In this document: positions 14,681 to 23,036 of the stretch, piece after piece
Layout: every line of letters begins with the position of its first letter
How positions within the stretch are numbered: the first letter of the stretch is position 1
Source: Eubacterium callanderi
GTDB taxonomy: Bacteria; Bacillota; Clostridia; Eubacteriales; Eubacteriaceae
NCBI RefSeq assembly: GCF_900142645.1
Contig: NZ_FRBP01000005.1
Span: 1-64,000 of the forward strand
DNA: 64,000 nucleotides
Direction: 5' to 3'
Notes under the pieces: model-generated
The model's input: only the letters and a program-made list of their open reading frames with translations
What the model was told of the DNA's origin: nothing
Databases searched by the model: none
Position numbers and translations under genes: made by a program

Positions 14681-16552
14681 TTACGCCTGGGTAAAAAATA
14701 TCTGGAGCGCCTCTGGCGTTTTATCCATGAGCGCGTCAACGGCCTCCGGCGCGGCCAGCTTGGTGGCGATATTGGCTAAGATGTCCAGGTGGTCATCGCC
14801 CGCTCCTGCAATGCCGATCACGACCTTTACAGTGACGTCGCCCCAGGGAGTGCCGTCTGGGAAGAGCTGGACAGACAGGCCGGTTCGCTTGATTTTAGCC
14901 TTTGCCTCCTCAACGCCGTGGGGGATGGCGATACCGTTTCCGATATGGGTCGCGAAGGATTCCTCGCGCTTGATCATGGCCGGGATGTAGTCTGCGTCCA
15001 CGCAGCCGCTGTCCACAAGCATCTGGCCGGCCCGGCGGATCACAGCCTCCTTGTCATCGGGGGCGCAGCCGGTCTGAATGCTGTTAAGGGGCAGGATTTC
15101 GGAGGCGTTATGGGCCGCTTTGGTCTCAGGACAGATGCTGGCCGCTTCGCGGTCGGCTGGGGTGTCAATCTGGGACAGGCGTGCGGCCAGCACATCGTAC
15201 TCTGGCGCGTTCATGAAGTTGGTGATCAGCACAAGCTCTGCCTGAGGGGCACTGTGAGCGGCCCTTTCGCGCAGGTCCTGATGGGTCACGACAATCTGGG
15301 CGTGGGACGGAATATCGGAGACAGAGGCGTGCTCTACGCAGATGTCGTCTCGGCCGGCCGCATTCAGCTTCTTGCTGAGAACCGTGGCGCCCATGGCTGA
15401 GGAGCCCATACCCGCGTCACAGGCAAAAACGATGTGGCGGATGGCAGAAACGTCGGTATCCGGGCTCAGGACTGGGGCGGTCTCGCCCTTGGCGGCGGCT
15501 TTCATGGCGTCCTTTTTGGCGATGGCGTCCTCGAGGTTTTCGTCTTTGCCAAAGATTTTGAGCAGTGGCAGGGCAATGGCAAAGGAGACGACCGCTGCCA
15601 CGGCCACACCGGCCAGCACGCCCAGGTAGCCGCCGCTTTTGGGAACCATGGCCATAATGGCGAGAATGGAACCCGGTGAGGCCGGGCCGACCAGGCCAGC
15701 GCCCAGCAGGTTAAAGGTAAAGACACCCGCAGCGCCGCCGCCCATGACCGCCAGAAGCAGGACGGGGTTCATGAGCACATAGGGAAAATAAATCTCGTGG
15801 ATACCGCCAAAGAAATGGATGATAATGGCGCCCGGCGCCGTATCCCTGGCGCTGCCCTTCCCGGCGAGGCAGTAGGCCAGCAGAATACCAAGACCAGGAC
15901 CCGGGTTGGATTCCATGAGAAAAAAGATGGATTTTCCGGCTTCCTGAACCTGCTGTAAACCGAGTGGGGTCAGAATACCGTGGTTGATGGCGTTGTTCAG
16001 GAACAGCACCTTGGCCGGTTCGATAAAGAGACTGGCAAGGGGCAGGATGCTGTGGTTCACAAAGAACTGGACGCCGGCAGCCATAGCGCCAGTGGCAGCC
16101 AGCATGGCCGGCGCAAAGACATAGTAGGACAGAATGGCGAGGATGCCGCCGAGAATGCCAACCGAGAAATTGTTGATCAGCATCTCAAACCCGGCCTTGA
16201 TGTGCCCTTCGACCAGGGCGTCAAATTTTTTAATGACCCAGCCGGCAAAGGGCCCCATAATCATGGCGCCTAAAAACATCGGCACATCCGTGGCGACAAC
16301 GACACCCATCGTGGCAATGGCAGCCATAACGCCGCCGCGGGAGCCGCCTGTGAGCTTACCGCCTGTGTAGGCAATGAGCAGCGGCAGCAGATACTGGCTC
16401 ATGGGGTCCACCAGCTGTGCAAGCTGTTCGTTGGGCAGCCACCCGGTTTTGATAAAGAGGGCAGCGATCAGCCCCCAGGCGATAAAGGCGCCGATATTGG
16501 GCATAACCATGCTGCTTAAAAAACGGCCGAAAACCTGAACTTTCTCTTTCAT
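14681..16552 (-). CDS. mtlA: Mannitol-type PTS enzyme IICBA
   Basis: A 623-residue fused PTS transporter. Residues 1 to about 340 are the membrane IIC domain beginning KVQVFGRFLSSMVMPNIGAF, the mannitol-type signature. The IIB domain follows (FACDAGMGSSAMGA, phosphocysteine in CDAGMG), then IIA with the phosphohistidine in GIAIPHG. All three phosphotransfer domains are intact, as in E. coli MtlA, so this single protein can import and phosphorylate a hexitol. It lies 74 bases after a zinc-type polyol-phosphate dehydrogenase gene rather than mtlD, so the true substrate may be another hexitol or ketose (sorbitol, sorbose). Likely controlled by the divergent DeoR regulator. Confidence 0.85.
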   Translation of the reverse strand: MKEKVQVFGRFLSSMVMPNIGAFIAWGLIAALFIKTGWLPNEQLAQLVDPMSQYLLPLLIAYTGGKLTGGSRGGVMAAIATMGVVVATDVPMFLGAMIMGPFAGWVIKKFDALVEGHIKAGFEMLINNFSVGILGGILAILSYYVFAPAMLAATGAMAAGVQFFVNHSILPLASLFIEPAKVLFLNNAINHGILTPLGLQQVQEAGKSIFFLMESNPGPGLGILLAYCLAGKGSARDTAPGAIIIHFFGGIHEIYFPYVLMNPVLLLAVMGGGAAGVFTFNLLGAGLVGPASPGSILAIMAMVPKSGGYLGVLAGVAVAAVVSFAIALPLLKIFGKDENLEDAIAKKDAMKAAAKGETAPVLSPDTDVSAIRHIVFACDAGMGSSAMGATVLSKKLNAAGRDDICVEHASVSDIPSHAQIVVTHQDLRERAAHSAPQAELVLITNFMNAPEYDVLAARLSQIDTPADREAASICPETKAAHNASEILPLNSIQTGCAPDDKEAVIRRAGQMLVDSGCVDADYIPAMIKREESFATHIGNGIAIPHGVEEAKAKIKRTGLSVQLFPDGTPWGDVTVKVVIGIAGAGDDHLDILANIATKLAAPEAVDALMDKTPEALQIFFTQA

Positions 16553-16626
16553 GATACTTCTCCTTCAAAATTTACAAAATCATTTAAAAACGGTGTCGGC
16601 TCGGTGATGTCAGCGGCTCTGTGCGC

Positions 16627-17898
16627 TCAGGCTTCGGCGCAAATGCCGAAATGTCTGAAAAGGATGGCCTCAGCGTCGTCATTCCACAATCCGTTATGGG
16701 CGTCGCAGCAGTCTGCCAGCTTTTTAAACAGCGGATCTGTTTCCCCCAGTTTAGCAAAATCTTCAATGGCCGTCAAAGGCATATTGAACTGAGTGTAGGT
16801 GAGCTTTTTGCCGCCCGGAATTTTGGGCAGGCCCAGAGTCGCCTCCGCGATGCTGTCAATGCCGCCGATGTGGGTGACCATCACCGACGGGTCAATGACG
16901 CCTCTGGCGGCCAGAGCGTTGGCCTCAATGAGGTCATTGTTGTCACCGCCGGTGGTGCCCATGATGTGGCTGCTGGTGTAATGGACGTTGTACAGGTTAA
17001 TATCGGCCATAAAGTCCTTGTTGGTGGGGCCGGCAAAGAAGTTCATGCAGCCGTCAAAGGCCAGCAGCTGGTCGCCCAGCTCAGCGACCTGACGGATCGG
17101 CGCGTACACAAAAACATCGTCGTAGCCGTGTCCCTCCGAGATGGTCATCAGGCCATCGTAAGCGTCCTCCAGAGCGGTGGTATTCACATAGACCAGCTCG
17201 ATGCCCTTCTGCGCTGCGCTTTCCGGTGAGATCACCGTTCTGGCCCGTTCGATGCGGGCGTCGTCGATGTCAGTCACCACAATGCGTTTTGGCTTGTTCT
17301 CAAAGTTGAGGCCGTATTCCACTGCGCCCAGCCCCATAGGCCCACAGCCGCCCATGATGAGAATATTGCCGCCTGCCTTGGTGCCCATGGCGTGGCTGTG
17401 GTCGCGCTTGTTGGTGTGGTAGTTTGAGTGGTACCCGCCGATAATGCAGCTCATGGGTTCGCCCAGAGACGCCTTGTAAAAGCTTTTTCCCTCATAGGGC
17501 ATCAGGCAGCCCAGCTCCATGACCTCGTGCGGCATGATGCAGTAGGTAGTGGCGCCGCCGCACCATTCGTAGGAGTAGCCCGGAGAATCAAGTCTTCCCT
17601 TGTAGTTCAGGGCTGGCTGCTGCGCGAATTTCTGGCCCGGCTTAAACTGATCCTTCCATTTTTCACCAACCTCCACAATCACGCCGGCAAACTCATGGCC
17701 GATGATGACCGGGTTGGTGTCCACGTTCTGTGGGCAGCGCTTATGGGCCTTGCCCTGGTCCACAAGCTTGTAGGTCGACATGCAGATGCTGTCGCTCATG
17801 ACCTTAACCAGGATTTCATCCTCCCGGATCTCTGGCAATTCAAATTCTTCCAGCCGTAAATCATCTTTTCCGTAAAGACGGACTGCTTTCGCTTTCAT
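16627..17898 (-). CDS. Zinc-binding alcohol dehydrogenase, L-sorbose-1-phosphate reductase-like
   Basis: A 423-residue medium-chain dehydrogenase. It opens with the MDR strand KAVRLYGKDDLRLEEFELPEI, has the zinc-site region DSICMSTYKL and IGHEFAGVIVEVGE, and a Rossmann glycine motif GGCGPMGLG. The extra length (423 rather than about 350) and the insertion around CGGATTYCIMP fit the SorE group that interconverts sorbose-1-phosphate and glucitol-6-phosphate. Being the first gene after the divergent promoter and co-transcribed with the PTS gene, it most likely oxidises the phosphorylated hexitol. Substrate not proven. Confidence 0.75.
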   Translation of the reverse strand: MKAKAVRLYGKDDLRLEEFELPEIREDEILVKVMSDSICMSTYKLVDQGKAHKRCPQNVDTNPVIIGHEFAGVIVEVGEKWKDQFKPGQKFAQQPALNYKGRLDSPGYSYEWCGGATTYCIMPHEVMELGCLMPYEGKSFYKASLGEPMSCIIGGYHSNYHTNKRDHSHAMGTKAGGNILIMGGCGPMGLGAVEYGLNFENKPKRIVVTDIDDARIERARTVISPESAAQKGIELVYVNTTALEDAYDGLMTISEGHGYDDVFVYAPIRQVAELGDQLLAFDGCMNFFAGPTNKDFMADINLYNVHYTSSHIMGTTGGDNNDLIEANALAARGVIDPSVMVTHIGGIDSIAEATLGLPKIPGGKKLTYTQFNMPLTAIEDFAKLGETDPLFKKLADCCDAHNGLWNDDAEAILFRHFGICAEA

Positions 17899-17967
17899 GT
17901 TTATACCTCACTTCTTAAAATCACAATAATTCGCTATAGAAATAAACTTGTTTCACAACTTATCCAA

Positions 17968-17996
17968 AGTATAACATTGCGATTTATTGCTGTCAA
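17968..17996 (-). promoter_or_regulatory. Promoter of the hexitol dehydrogenase-PTS operon
   Basis: On the minus strand TTGACA (17991-17996), 17-base spacer, TATACT (17968-17973). This is near-consensus and points into the dehydrogenase gene. TCACA words nearby (around 17924, 17954 and 18016) may be regulator sites. Confidence 0.75.
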
Positions 17997-18028
17997 GCAA
18001 AAAATCAAAATAAATCACATTTATTTAG

Positions 18029-18058
18029 TTGTGATTAGTTGGAAAAATGTGTTAAAAT
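18029..18058 (+). promoter_or_regulatory. Promoter of the DeoR-family regulator gene
   Basis: TTGTGA (18029-18034), 18-base spacer, TAAAAT (18053-18058). The -35 is part of an AATCACA...TGTGATT inverted pair (about 18014-18036), a possible autoregulatory operator. Confidence 0.55.
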
Positions 18059-18085
18059 AGTAAAAAAGAAAAGGGAGGCACACCT

Positions 18086-18853
18086 ATGAGCAAATCACTG
18101 ACAGCAGACCGGCGGAACCGCATTGCCCAGATCCTCATGAAGGAAGGCAGCATCAAGGTTGGAAACCTGTCCGAGCGCTTTGGCGTTTCTACCGAAACCA
18201 TCCGAAAGGATATCATCTATCTGGAGGAGGAGGGCATTGCTACCAAGAGCCACGGAGGCGCCATCGCGAAAAGCGATTTTGTGGAGCGCCCGCTCAATGT
18301 TAAGGAATCCGAGCACGCCGACGCCAAGGCCGCCATCGCCACAGCCGCCATCCGGCTTATCCAGCCCGGCGCTGCTGTGATACTGGACACGGGAAGCACC
18401 ACTGGCGCCATCGCCAGACAGCTGCTCCTGAAAGAAGGGCTGACCATTTTTACCAACTCAGTGACCATTGCAGCCATGCTGGCAGAATCTGACAATGCGG
18501 TATACCTGTTTGGTGGTTTGGTGCGCAGCAGCAGCAAAGCCGCGGTCGGCGACTGGGCCACTGGCGCGCTGGCAGCCGTGCACGCCGACATTGCGTTTTT
18601 GGGCTCTGACGGCTTCAAGGGACTGGCAGGCCCGTCCACGCTGTCCTACGAGGAGGCCGAGTTCAAGAAAAAGGTCATTGCTGCCAGCACAGCCACCTAC
18701 ACGGTGTGTGACAGCAGCAAATGCCAGAGCGCCGGGCTGTTTGCCTACGCCGGCTGGAAGGACGTGACTGGGCTGATCATCGACCAGAACATACAGGAAA
18801 GTGCCGCGGAAGACATTTCCAGAGAGACAAAGCTGATTCTGGCAAAAAACTGA
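18086..18853 (+). CDS. DeoR/GlpR-family transcriptional regulator
   Basis: A 255-residue regulator after AAGGGAGG. The N-terminal DeoR helix-turn-helix is clear (ADRRNRIAQILMKEGSIKV, then LSERFGVSTETIRKDI, then EEGIATKSHGGAI). The sensor half has the phosphosugar-binding features of the family: ILDTGSTTGAIARQL, IFTNSVTIAAML, FLGSDGFKG and VCDSSK. Such proteins usually repress catabolic operons and are released by a sugar phosphate. It is transcribed divergently from the hexitol operon with a 187-base shared region, so that operon is its most likely target. Confidence 0.85.
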   Translation: MSKSLTADRRNRIAQILMKEGSIKVGNLSERFGVSTETIRKDIIYLEEEGIATKSHGGAIAKSDFVERPLNVKESEHADAKAAIATAAIRLIQPGAAVILDTGSTTGAIARQLLLKEGLTIFTNSVTIAAMLAESDNAVYLFGGLVRSSSKAAVGDWATGALAAVHADIAFLGSDGFKGLAGPSTLSYEEAEFKKKVIAASTATYTVCDSSKCQSAGLFAYAGWKDVTGLIIDQNIQESAAEDISRETKLILAKN

Positions 18854-18918
18854 CCCTGGCGGCCTGCGTTTGATTTCAGGAGTCCCCAGCGGACATTCAT
18901 AAAAAGGCGGTATACGTT

Positions 18919-19281
18919 ATGAACCACAAGATTATTTATTTTGAGGGCGAGGGCTTCACCTCGCTGGCAGATTTTAAAAAGGCCTGCATCCTCGACATTG
19001 ACCGGGTGCCCACCATCATTGCCTATGACAAGGGGCAGCGGCTTGAGCTGCGGAATATCCGCAGCGTTGCCACCGAGGAGCTGAAGGATTTTGGTACCCT
19101 GCTCAAGATTACGGCAGACCACCAGACCGTTTACGCGGCAGCGGTGATCGTCAGCTTTAAAGGCGGCCTGGCTGTGGCCCACAACGTCAAAACCGCCAAC
19201 CTGAAGGTCCAGCTCGAAAAGCTGGCCGGCCTGGACGATTCGGTTGAGCGCTACGGGTATTATGAGGTCCGGAAGAAGTAG
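18919..19281 (+). CDS. Conserved-looking hypothetical protein
   Basis: A 120-residue soluble protein; a GGCGG-type ribosome site lies at 18905-18909 before ATG 18919. It reads as a small alpha/beta protein with KIIYFEGEGFTSLADFKKACI, a charged middle and VKTANLKVQLEKLAGL. No known domain, signal peptide or membrane helix is seen. It sits 65 bases after the DeoR gene in the same direction and ends before a strong bidirectional terminator, so it may be co-transcribed with the regulator. Function unknown. Confidence 0.55.
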   Translation: MNHKIIYFEGEGFTSLADFKKACILDIDRVPTIIAYDKGQRLELRNIRSVATEELKDFGTLLKITADHQTVYAAAVIVSFKGGLAVAHNVKTANLKVQLEKLAGLDDSVERYGYYEVRKK

Positions 19282-19303
19282 AATCAGCCTGAAGAAAGCA
19301 AAG

Positions 19304-19342
19304 AAAGCCACCATCCTGCGGCATGTGCAGGATGGTGGCTTT
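19304..19342. terminator. Bidirectional intrinsic terminator between convergent genes
   Basis: AAAGCCACCATCCTGC pairs perfectly with GCAGGATGGTGGCTTT (19327-19342) around a 7-base loop. It separates the gene at 18919 from the oppositely read kinase gene. Confidence 0.85.
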
Positions 19343-19359
19343 GTCTTTAGTGTGAATTT

Positions 19360-20871
19360 TTATTGTTCGTTCCAGTAAATATTCATGATCTCAATCAGGC
19401 GTGACCAGTTCTGGTAGCGCTTTTCATAGAGCTCGAAGTTTTCAGAGTGCGATGTGACCGGCGGGTTGATCTTAACGGCCTGCTCAAAAGCTTCCTCGTA
19501 GCTTTTGTACAGACCAGTGCCAACCCCTGCGGTGATGGCGCAGCCCAGTGCACCTACTTCATTGCAGTCTACGGTCTCGATGGGAAGCTCGATAATGTCG
19601 GCAAAAATCCTTGCCCATACCTGACTTTTGGCGATGCCGCCAGTCAGACGCACCACATCCGCTTTACAGCCCGAGTCCCGCAGAAACCGTATGTGGTAGC
19701 GGTGCATAAAAGCAACGCCCTCGGCCAGAGCGTAGGCCAGCTCGGCATAGGTGGTGTTCTGGTCGATGTTGAAAAATTCAGCCTTTGCATTTGGGTGGAC
19801 GCTCGGCTGCGCGACAAAAGGCAGGTACATAACCTTGGAGGTCTCAATGGGGACCGATGCGATCAGCTCGTTTAAAACCTCGTAGTAAGAGCCACCCTGC
19901 TTTTCGGCAATGTATTTTGCTTCCCCGCCCATAGCTTTGCAGAACCATTCATAATTTGAGCCGGAGGCACCTGTGAAGGCGCAGTTCAGATATTCCCCTT
20001 TTGTGAGGTAGGGCATATTTGCCGAAGCGCCTGGGATGATCCGCGTGGAATGGGTCTCATTGATACACCAGGTCCCTGCGACGGCAGTTACAATACCGTC
20101 TGCTGTGGCTCCAGCCCCCACCAGGCAGGCCAGGACATCCATCATACCGGCAACCACTGGCGTGCCTGGCTTCAGGCCGGTTTCGTCTGCGGCCCTTTTG
20201 GTAACCCTGCCGACAATCTGTGAGGATTCGGTTGCGAGCTCAGGTAAAAAAGGCTCAATTTCTGGGATACCGTACAGGTTCAGGAGCTCTGTGGAGTAGT
20301 CGGTGGTTGTCAAATCCAGCATGGCCGAGCCGCCAAAAATATTGGCGTCGGTTGCGAATACGCCGGTCAGACGATACATCAGATAATCCTTGAATAAGAG
20401 AATTCCGCCTATTTTTTCATAGACTTCAGGCTTCTGGTCTTTAAACCATCGCAGGATCGGCCCAGGTTCCCCCGCGTAGAGGGTTCCCTTAATAATATCG
20501 TTGATCCGGTCAAAGGAGCCTTCGCGCTTGTAGCCCTCGACAATGGTGTTGGCCCGGTAATCCTGGGAAAAAACGCCGGGCGCGATGGATTTTCCGTCTC
20601 GGTCTAAAATGATCAGCCCGTTGCCAAAAGAGCACATGCCAATACCGGCAATTCTCGAAGGGTCGACGGCGGCTTTAGCAAGCATGGATTTGATGCTGGC
20701 TGAGGTAGACGCCCAGAGCCGGTCGACGTCAAACGTCTCAAAGCCGGGTGTGTGCGATTCCAGACGCATCGTCGGGTTAGACGCGCTGGCAATTTCTTTT
20801 CCACGCTGGTCAAACAATACGGTTTTAATCGAGGTGCTTCCGCCGTCGATTCCAATTAAATAGCTTTCCAT
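19360..20871 (-). CDS. FGGY-family carbohydrate kinase, L-xylulose kinase-like
   Basis: A 503-residue kinase of the FGGY family: ATP phosphate-binding start IGIDGGSTSIKTVLFD, sugar-site region IGMCSFGNGLIILD, and second ATP motif VRLTGGIAKSQVWARIFADI. The opening, the ILRWFK segment and overall length resemble the L-xylulose/erythrulose-kinase branch (LyxK). It phosphorylates a ketose in the cytoplasm. It is the last gene of a SorC-controlled operon with a class II aldolase and a 2-hydroxyacid dehydrogenase, consistent with phosphorylation then aldol cleavage. Sugar identity is not settled by the sequence. Confidence 0.8.
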   Translation of the reverse strand: MESYLIGIDGGSTSIKTVLFDQRGKEIASASNPTMRLESHTPGFETFDVDRLWASTSASIKSMLAKAAVDPSRIAGIGMCSFGNGLIILDRDGKSIAPGVFSQDYRANTIVEGYKREGSFDRINDIIKGTLYAGEPGPILRWFKDQKPEVYEKIGGILLFKDYLMYRLTGVFATDANIFGGSAMLDLTTTDYSTELLNLYGIPEIEPFLPELATESSQIVGRVTKRAADETGLKPGTPVVAGMMDVLACLVGAGATADGIVTAVAGTWCINETHSTRIIPGASANMPYLTKGEYLNCAFTGASGSNYEWFCKAMGGEAKYIAEKQGGSYYEVLNELIASVPIETSKVMYLPFVAQPSVHPNAKAEFFNIDQNTTYAELAYALAEGVAFMHRYHIRFLRDSGCKADVVRLTGGIAKSQVWARIFADIIELPIETVDCNEVGALGCAITAGVGTGLYKSYEEAFEQAVKINPPVTSHSENFELYEKRYQNWSRLIEIMNIYWNEQ

Positions 20872-20909
20872 AGTGATTCCCCCCTGTTTTGATAATCAAA
20901 AGATCAGTG

Positions 20910-21800
20910 CTAAGCGCGGTTGTCTGAACCCAATAACATGATTTTTTTGCTTACGGCTTCTTTTAGCGCGTTAAGCGGACGAAGATTGGCGGTTGAAGGC
21001 CAAATGGCCATGTTTTCCATTTCGTTGAGCTGCTTTTTCATCTCGCGGTAGTAGGCGTCAATGATTTCCGAAAAAACATTGAGCTTGCAGATACCAAGGC
21101 GAACGGCTTCCCGTACCTGTTCGTCGGGGGTTCCAGAGCCGCCGTGCATAACCAGAGGAACCGACGAGAGTTTGTTCAGCTGCGCGAGCCGGTCAAAATG
21201 CAGCCTTGGCTCGTGGACATAGACGCCGTGGGCTGTACCTACAGCAACCGCCAGTGCGTCCACACTAGTCTCTTCGATGAAAGCGCTCATTTCATCCGGA
21301 TTGGTCAGTGAGTCATCCGGATTGTCGTAGGCGCCGTCCCTGTTTTTTTTCACGTCAGTTTCTGAACGACCGACAATCCCATCGCCGACATGGCCCAGCT
21401 CAGCCTCGACCGATACGCCGTGGGCGTGGGCGTACTCGGTTACCTTCTTTGTGTTTTTAACATTTTCTGCAAAGGGCAGAACAGATCCATCGTACATGAC
21501 AGAGGTAAATCCGCTGTCAACAGCCTTCTTGATAAACGCTGTGTCGGTGGCGTGGTCGAGGTGCAGGCAGACAGGGACAGAGGCGCGGCTGGCCATTTTA
21601 CGGGCGCCATCAAGCCAGTATTCCATTTTGTCCCCCTCGATGTCGACACATAAGGCCATGAGAATAACAGGAGAGCGCAGCGCTTCCGCTGTCTCTAAAA
21701 TAGCGAGGGTCATGTCATTATTGCTGGTGTCAAAGGCAGCGACACAGTAGTGGTTATCCCTCGCGGGCTTCAAAATTTTAGATAAGGTTACGAGTGCCAT
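20910..21800 (-). CDS. Class II fructose-bisphosphate-type aldolase
   Basis: A 296-residue zinc-dependent aldolase. It has the family's catalytic and metal residues: HLDHATD with the first metal His, AELGHVGD, the metal His in VGTAHGVY, the phosphate-binding MHGGSGTPDEQ and KLNVFSE. Length (296) is close to GatY/KbaY tagatose-bisphosphate aldolases. It cleaves a ketose phosphate to dihydroxyacetone phosphate plus an aldehyde. It lies between kinase and dehydrogenase genes in one operon, so it probably acts on the product of that kinase. Confidence 0.85.
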   Translation of the reverse strand: MALVTLSKILKPARDNHYCVAAFDTSNNDMTLAILETAEALRSPVILMALCVDIEGDKMEYWLDGARKMASRASVPVCLHLDHATDTAFIKKAVDSGFTSVMYDGSVLPFAENVKNTKKVTEYAHAHGVSVEAELGHVGDGIVGRSETDVKKNRDGAYDNPDDSLTNPDEMSAFIEETSVDALAVAVGTAHGVYVHEPRLHFDRLAQLNKLSSVPLVMHGGSGTPDEQVREAVRLGICKLNVFSEIIDAYYREMKKQLNEMENMAIWPSTANLRPLNALKEAVSKKIMLLGSDNRA

Positions 21801-21841
21801 TTTTATTCCTCTTTCTGTGGTGTATTTTTTGATAACAGGGT

Positions 21842-22891
21842 TTACAGAACGTCGGGATTGACCAGAAAGCGGGAGGTCTTATCCTTCGGAAAAGACAGCA
21901 TCTCACGGGCCAGCATTCCAGGCGACTGGGTAAAAGCGTCACGGCTGCCGCCGGCCATGTGAGGGCTCAGGGTCACGTTGTCAAGCGTGACCAGCGGGTA
22001 GTCTTTTCCTGGCGGCTCCCTGTCGTATACATCCAGCGCTGCGCCCATGATTTTATGGTCTTTTAGAGCCTGCCACAAAGCCTTTTCGTCGACAAGACCC
22101 GATCGGGAAGTGTTGATAAAGTAAGCGGTGGGCTTCATGAGGCTTAGCATATGTGCGTCGAAAAGCCTCTCCGTTTCCTGTGTAAGACGGCAGTGAAGGG
22201 TGACAAAATCAGAGCGCTGCAGAAGTGTCTCCAACGAGACCAATTCGATGCCTTTGGTTTCCGCTGTCGGTTTAAAGTAAGGGTCATAGACCAGCAGCTC
22301 CATCTCAAAACCCTTCAGGCGCTGGGCCACTTTTTTTCCGATGGCTCCAAACCCTACAATACCGGCAGTTTTTCCCGAAAGGTCGGGCATTGTCTCCTTG
22401 TTGGTATAGTCCCGTACCCAGTTTCCAAGCTTTAAGTTCATGTGTGCCTTTGCGATATTTCTGCACTCGGCGATCATCAGCCCAACCGTGTAGTCTGCCA
22501 CAGAGTTGGCGTTCCTGCCCGGTGTGTTGTAAACCGCGATGCCCTTCTGGGTGGCATAGGCGACGTTGACATTGTCATAGCCGCCGCGCAGAACGCCGAT
22601 GGCTTTCAGGTGGGGACAGCGGTCGATCATGTCTCGGGTAACCGTACAGAATTGTGTGATGATAATATCCGCGTCCTCGACGGCTCTTTTGATGGCCTCG
22701 GGCGGCTCATAAGCCTCGCTGCCACCTGTCTCTACAGCGAGGTTGATAGCCTGCAGCGCATCATAGCTGCCGCACTGCCATTCAACGGTTTCAATGGTTT
22801 CGCCTCTTTCGGCAAAGGCAGCAAAGCCCCTTTTGATATCCTCTCCAGATATCCAGACATCTCCAATACCTGCGATTTTCATTTTTTTCAC
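21842..22891 (-). CDS. D-isomer-specific 2-hydroxyacid dehydrogenase
   Basis: A 349-residue NAD-dependent enzyme. The Rossmann motif is TAGIVGFGAIGKKVAQRLKG, followed by FVTLHCRLTQETE, FINTSRSGLVDE and the catalytic region ALDVYDREPPGKDYPL with SPHMAG at the His position. All landmarks of the SerA/hydroxypyruvate-reductase group are present. It is first in the operon behind the SorC operator. It may oxidise or reduce a sugar-acid intermediate linked to the aldolase and kinase, an inference from context. Confidence 0.8.
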   Translation of the reverse strand: MKKMKIAGIGDVWISGEDIKRGFAAFAERGETIETVEWQCGSYDALQAINLAVETGGSEAYEPPEAIKRAVEDADIIITQFCTVTRDMIDRCPHLKAIGVLRGGYDNVNVAYATQKGIAVYNTPGRNANSVADYTVGLMIAECRNIAKAHMNLKLGNWVRDYTNKETMPDLSGKTAGIVGFGAIGKKVAQRLKGFEMELLVYDPYFKPTAETKGIELVSLETLLQRSDFVTLHCRLTQETERLFDAHMLSLMKPTAYFINTSRSGLVDEKALWQALKDHKIMGAALDVYDREPPGKDYPLVTLDNVTLSPHMAGGSRDAFTQSPGMLAREMLSFPKDKTSRFLVNPDVL

Positions 22892-22914
22892 CCCTTCATG
22901 TAAAAGTTATCTCC

Positions 22915-22962
22915 ATCATATCACCGCGTATAACATTTGTCAATTACAAATGTTATACGCGG
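22915..22962 (-). promoter_or_regulatory. SorC-type operator overlapping a consensus promoter
   Basis: A perfect 17-bp inverted repeat, CCGCGTATAACATTTGT (22924-22940) and its complement (22946-22962), spacer CAATT. On the minus strand TTGACA (22938-22943) sits in its centre, 17 bases from TATGAT (22915-22920), pointing into the dehydrogenase-aldolase-kinase operon. A repressor bound here would cover the -35. Confidence 0.85.
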
Positions 22963-23036
22963 CGGCGCAAAAAAAGACTGGAAAGCCAGTCTCATGCAGA
23001 AAATAGTTAAATAAGAGAAAACAGGCAGGCGGCCTG

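Noticed and set aside
16621-17229. Long plus-strand frame opposite the dehydrogenase
   Set aside because: Shadow of the GC-rich minus-strand gene, with no domain.
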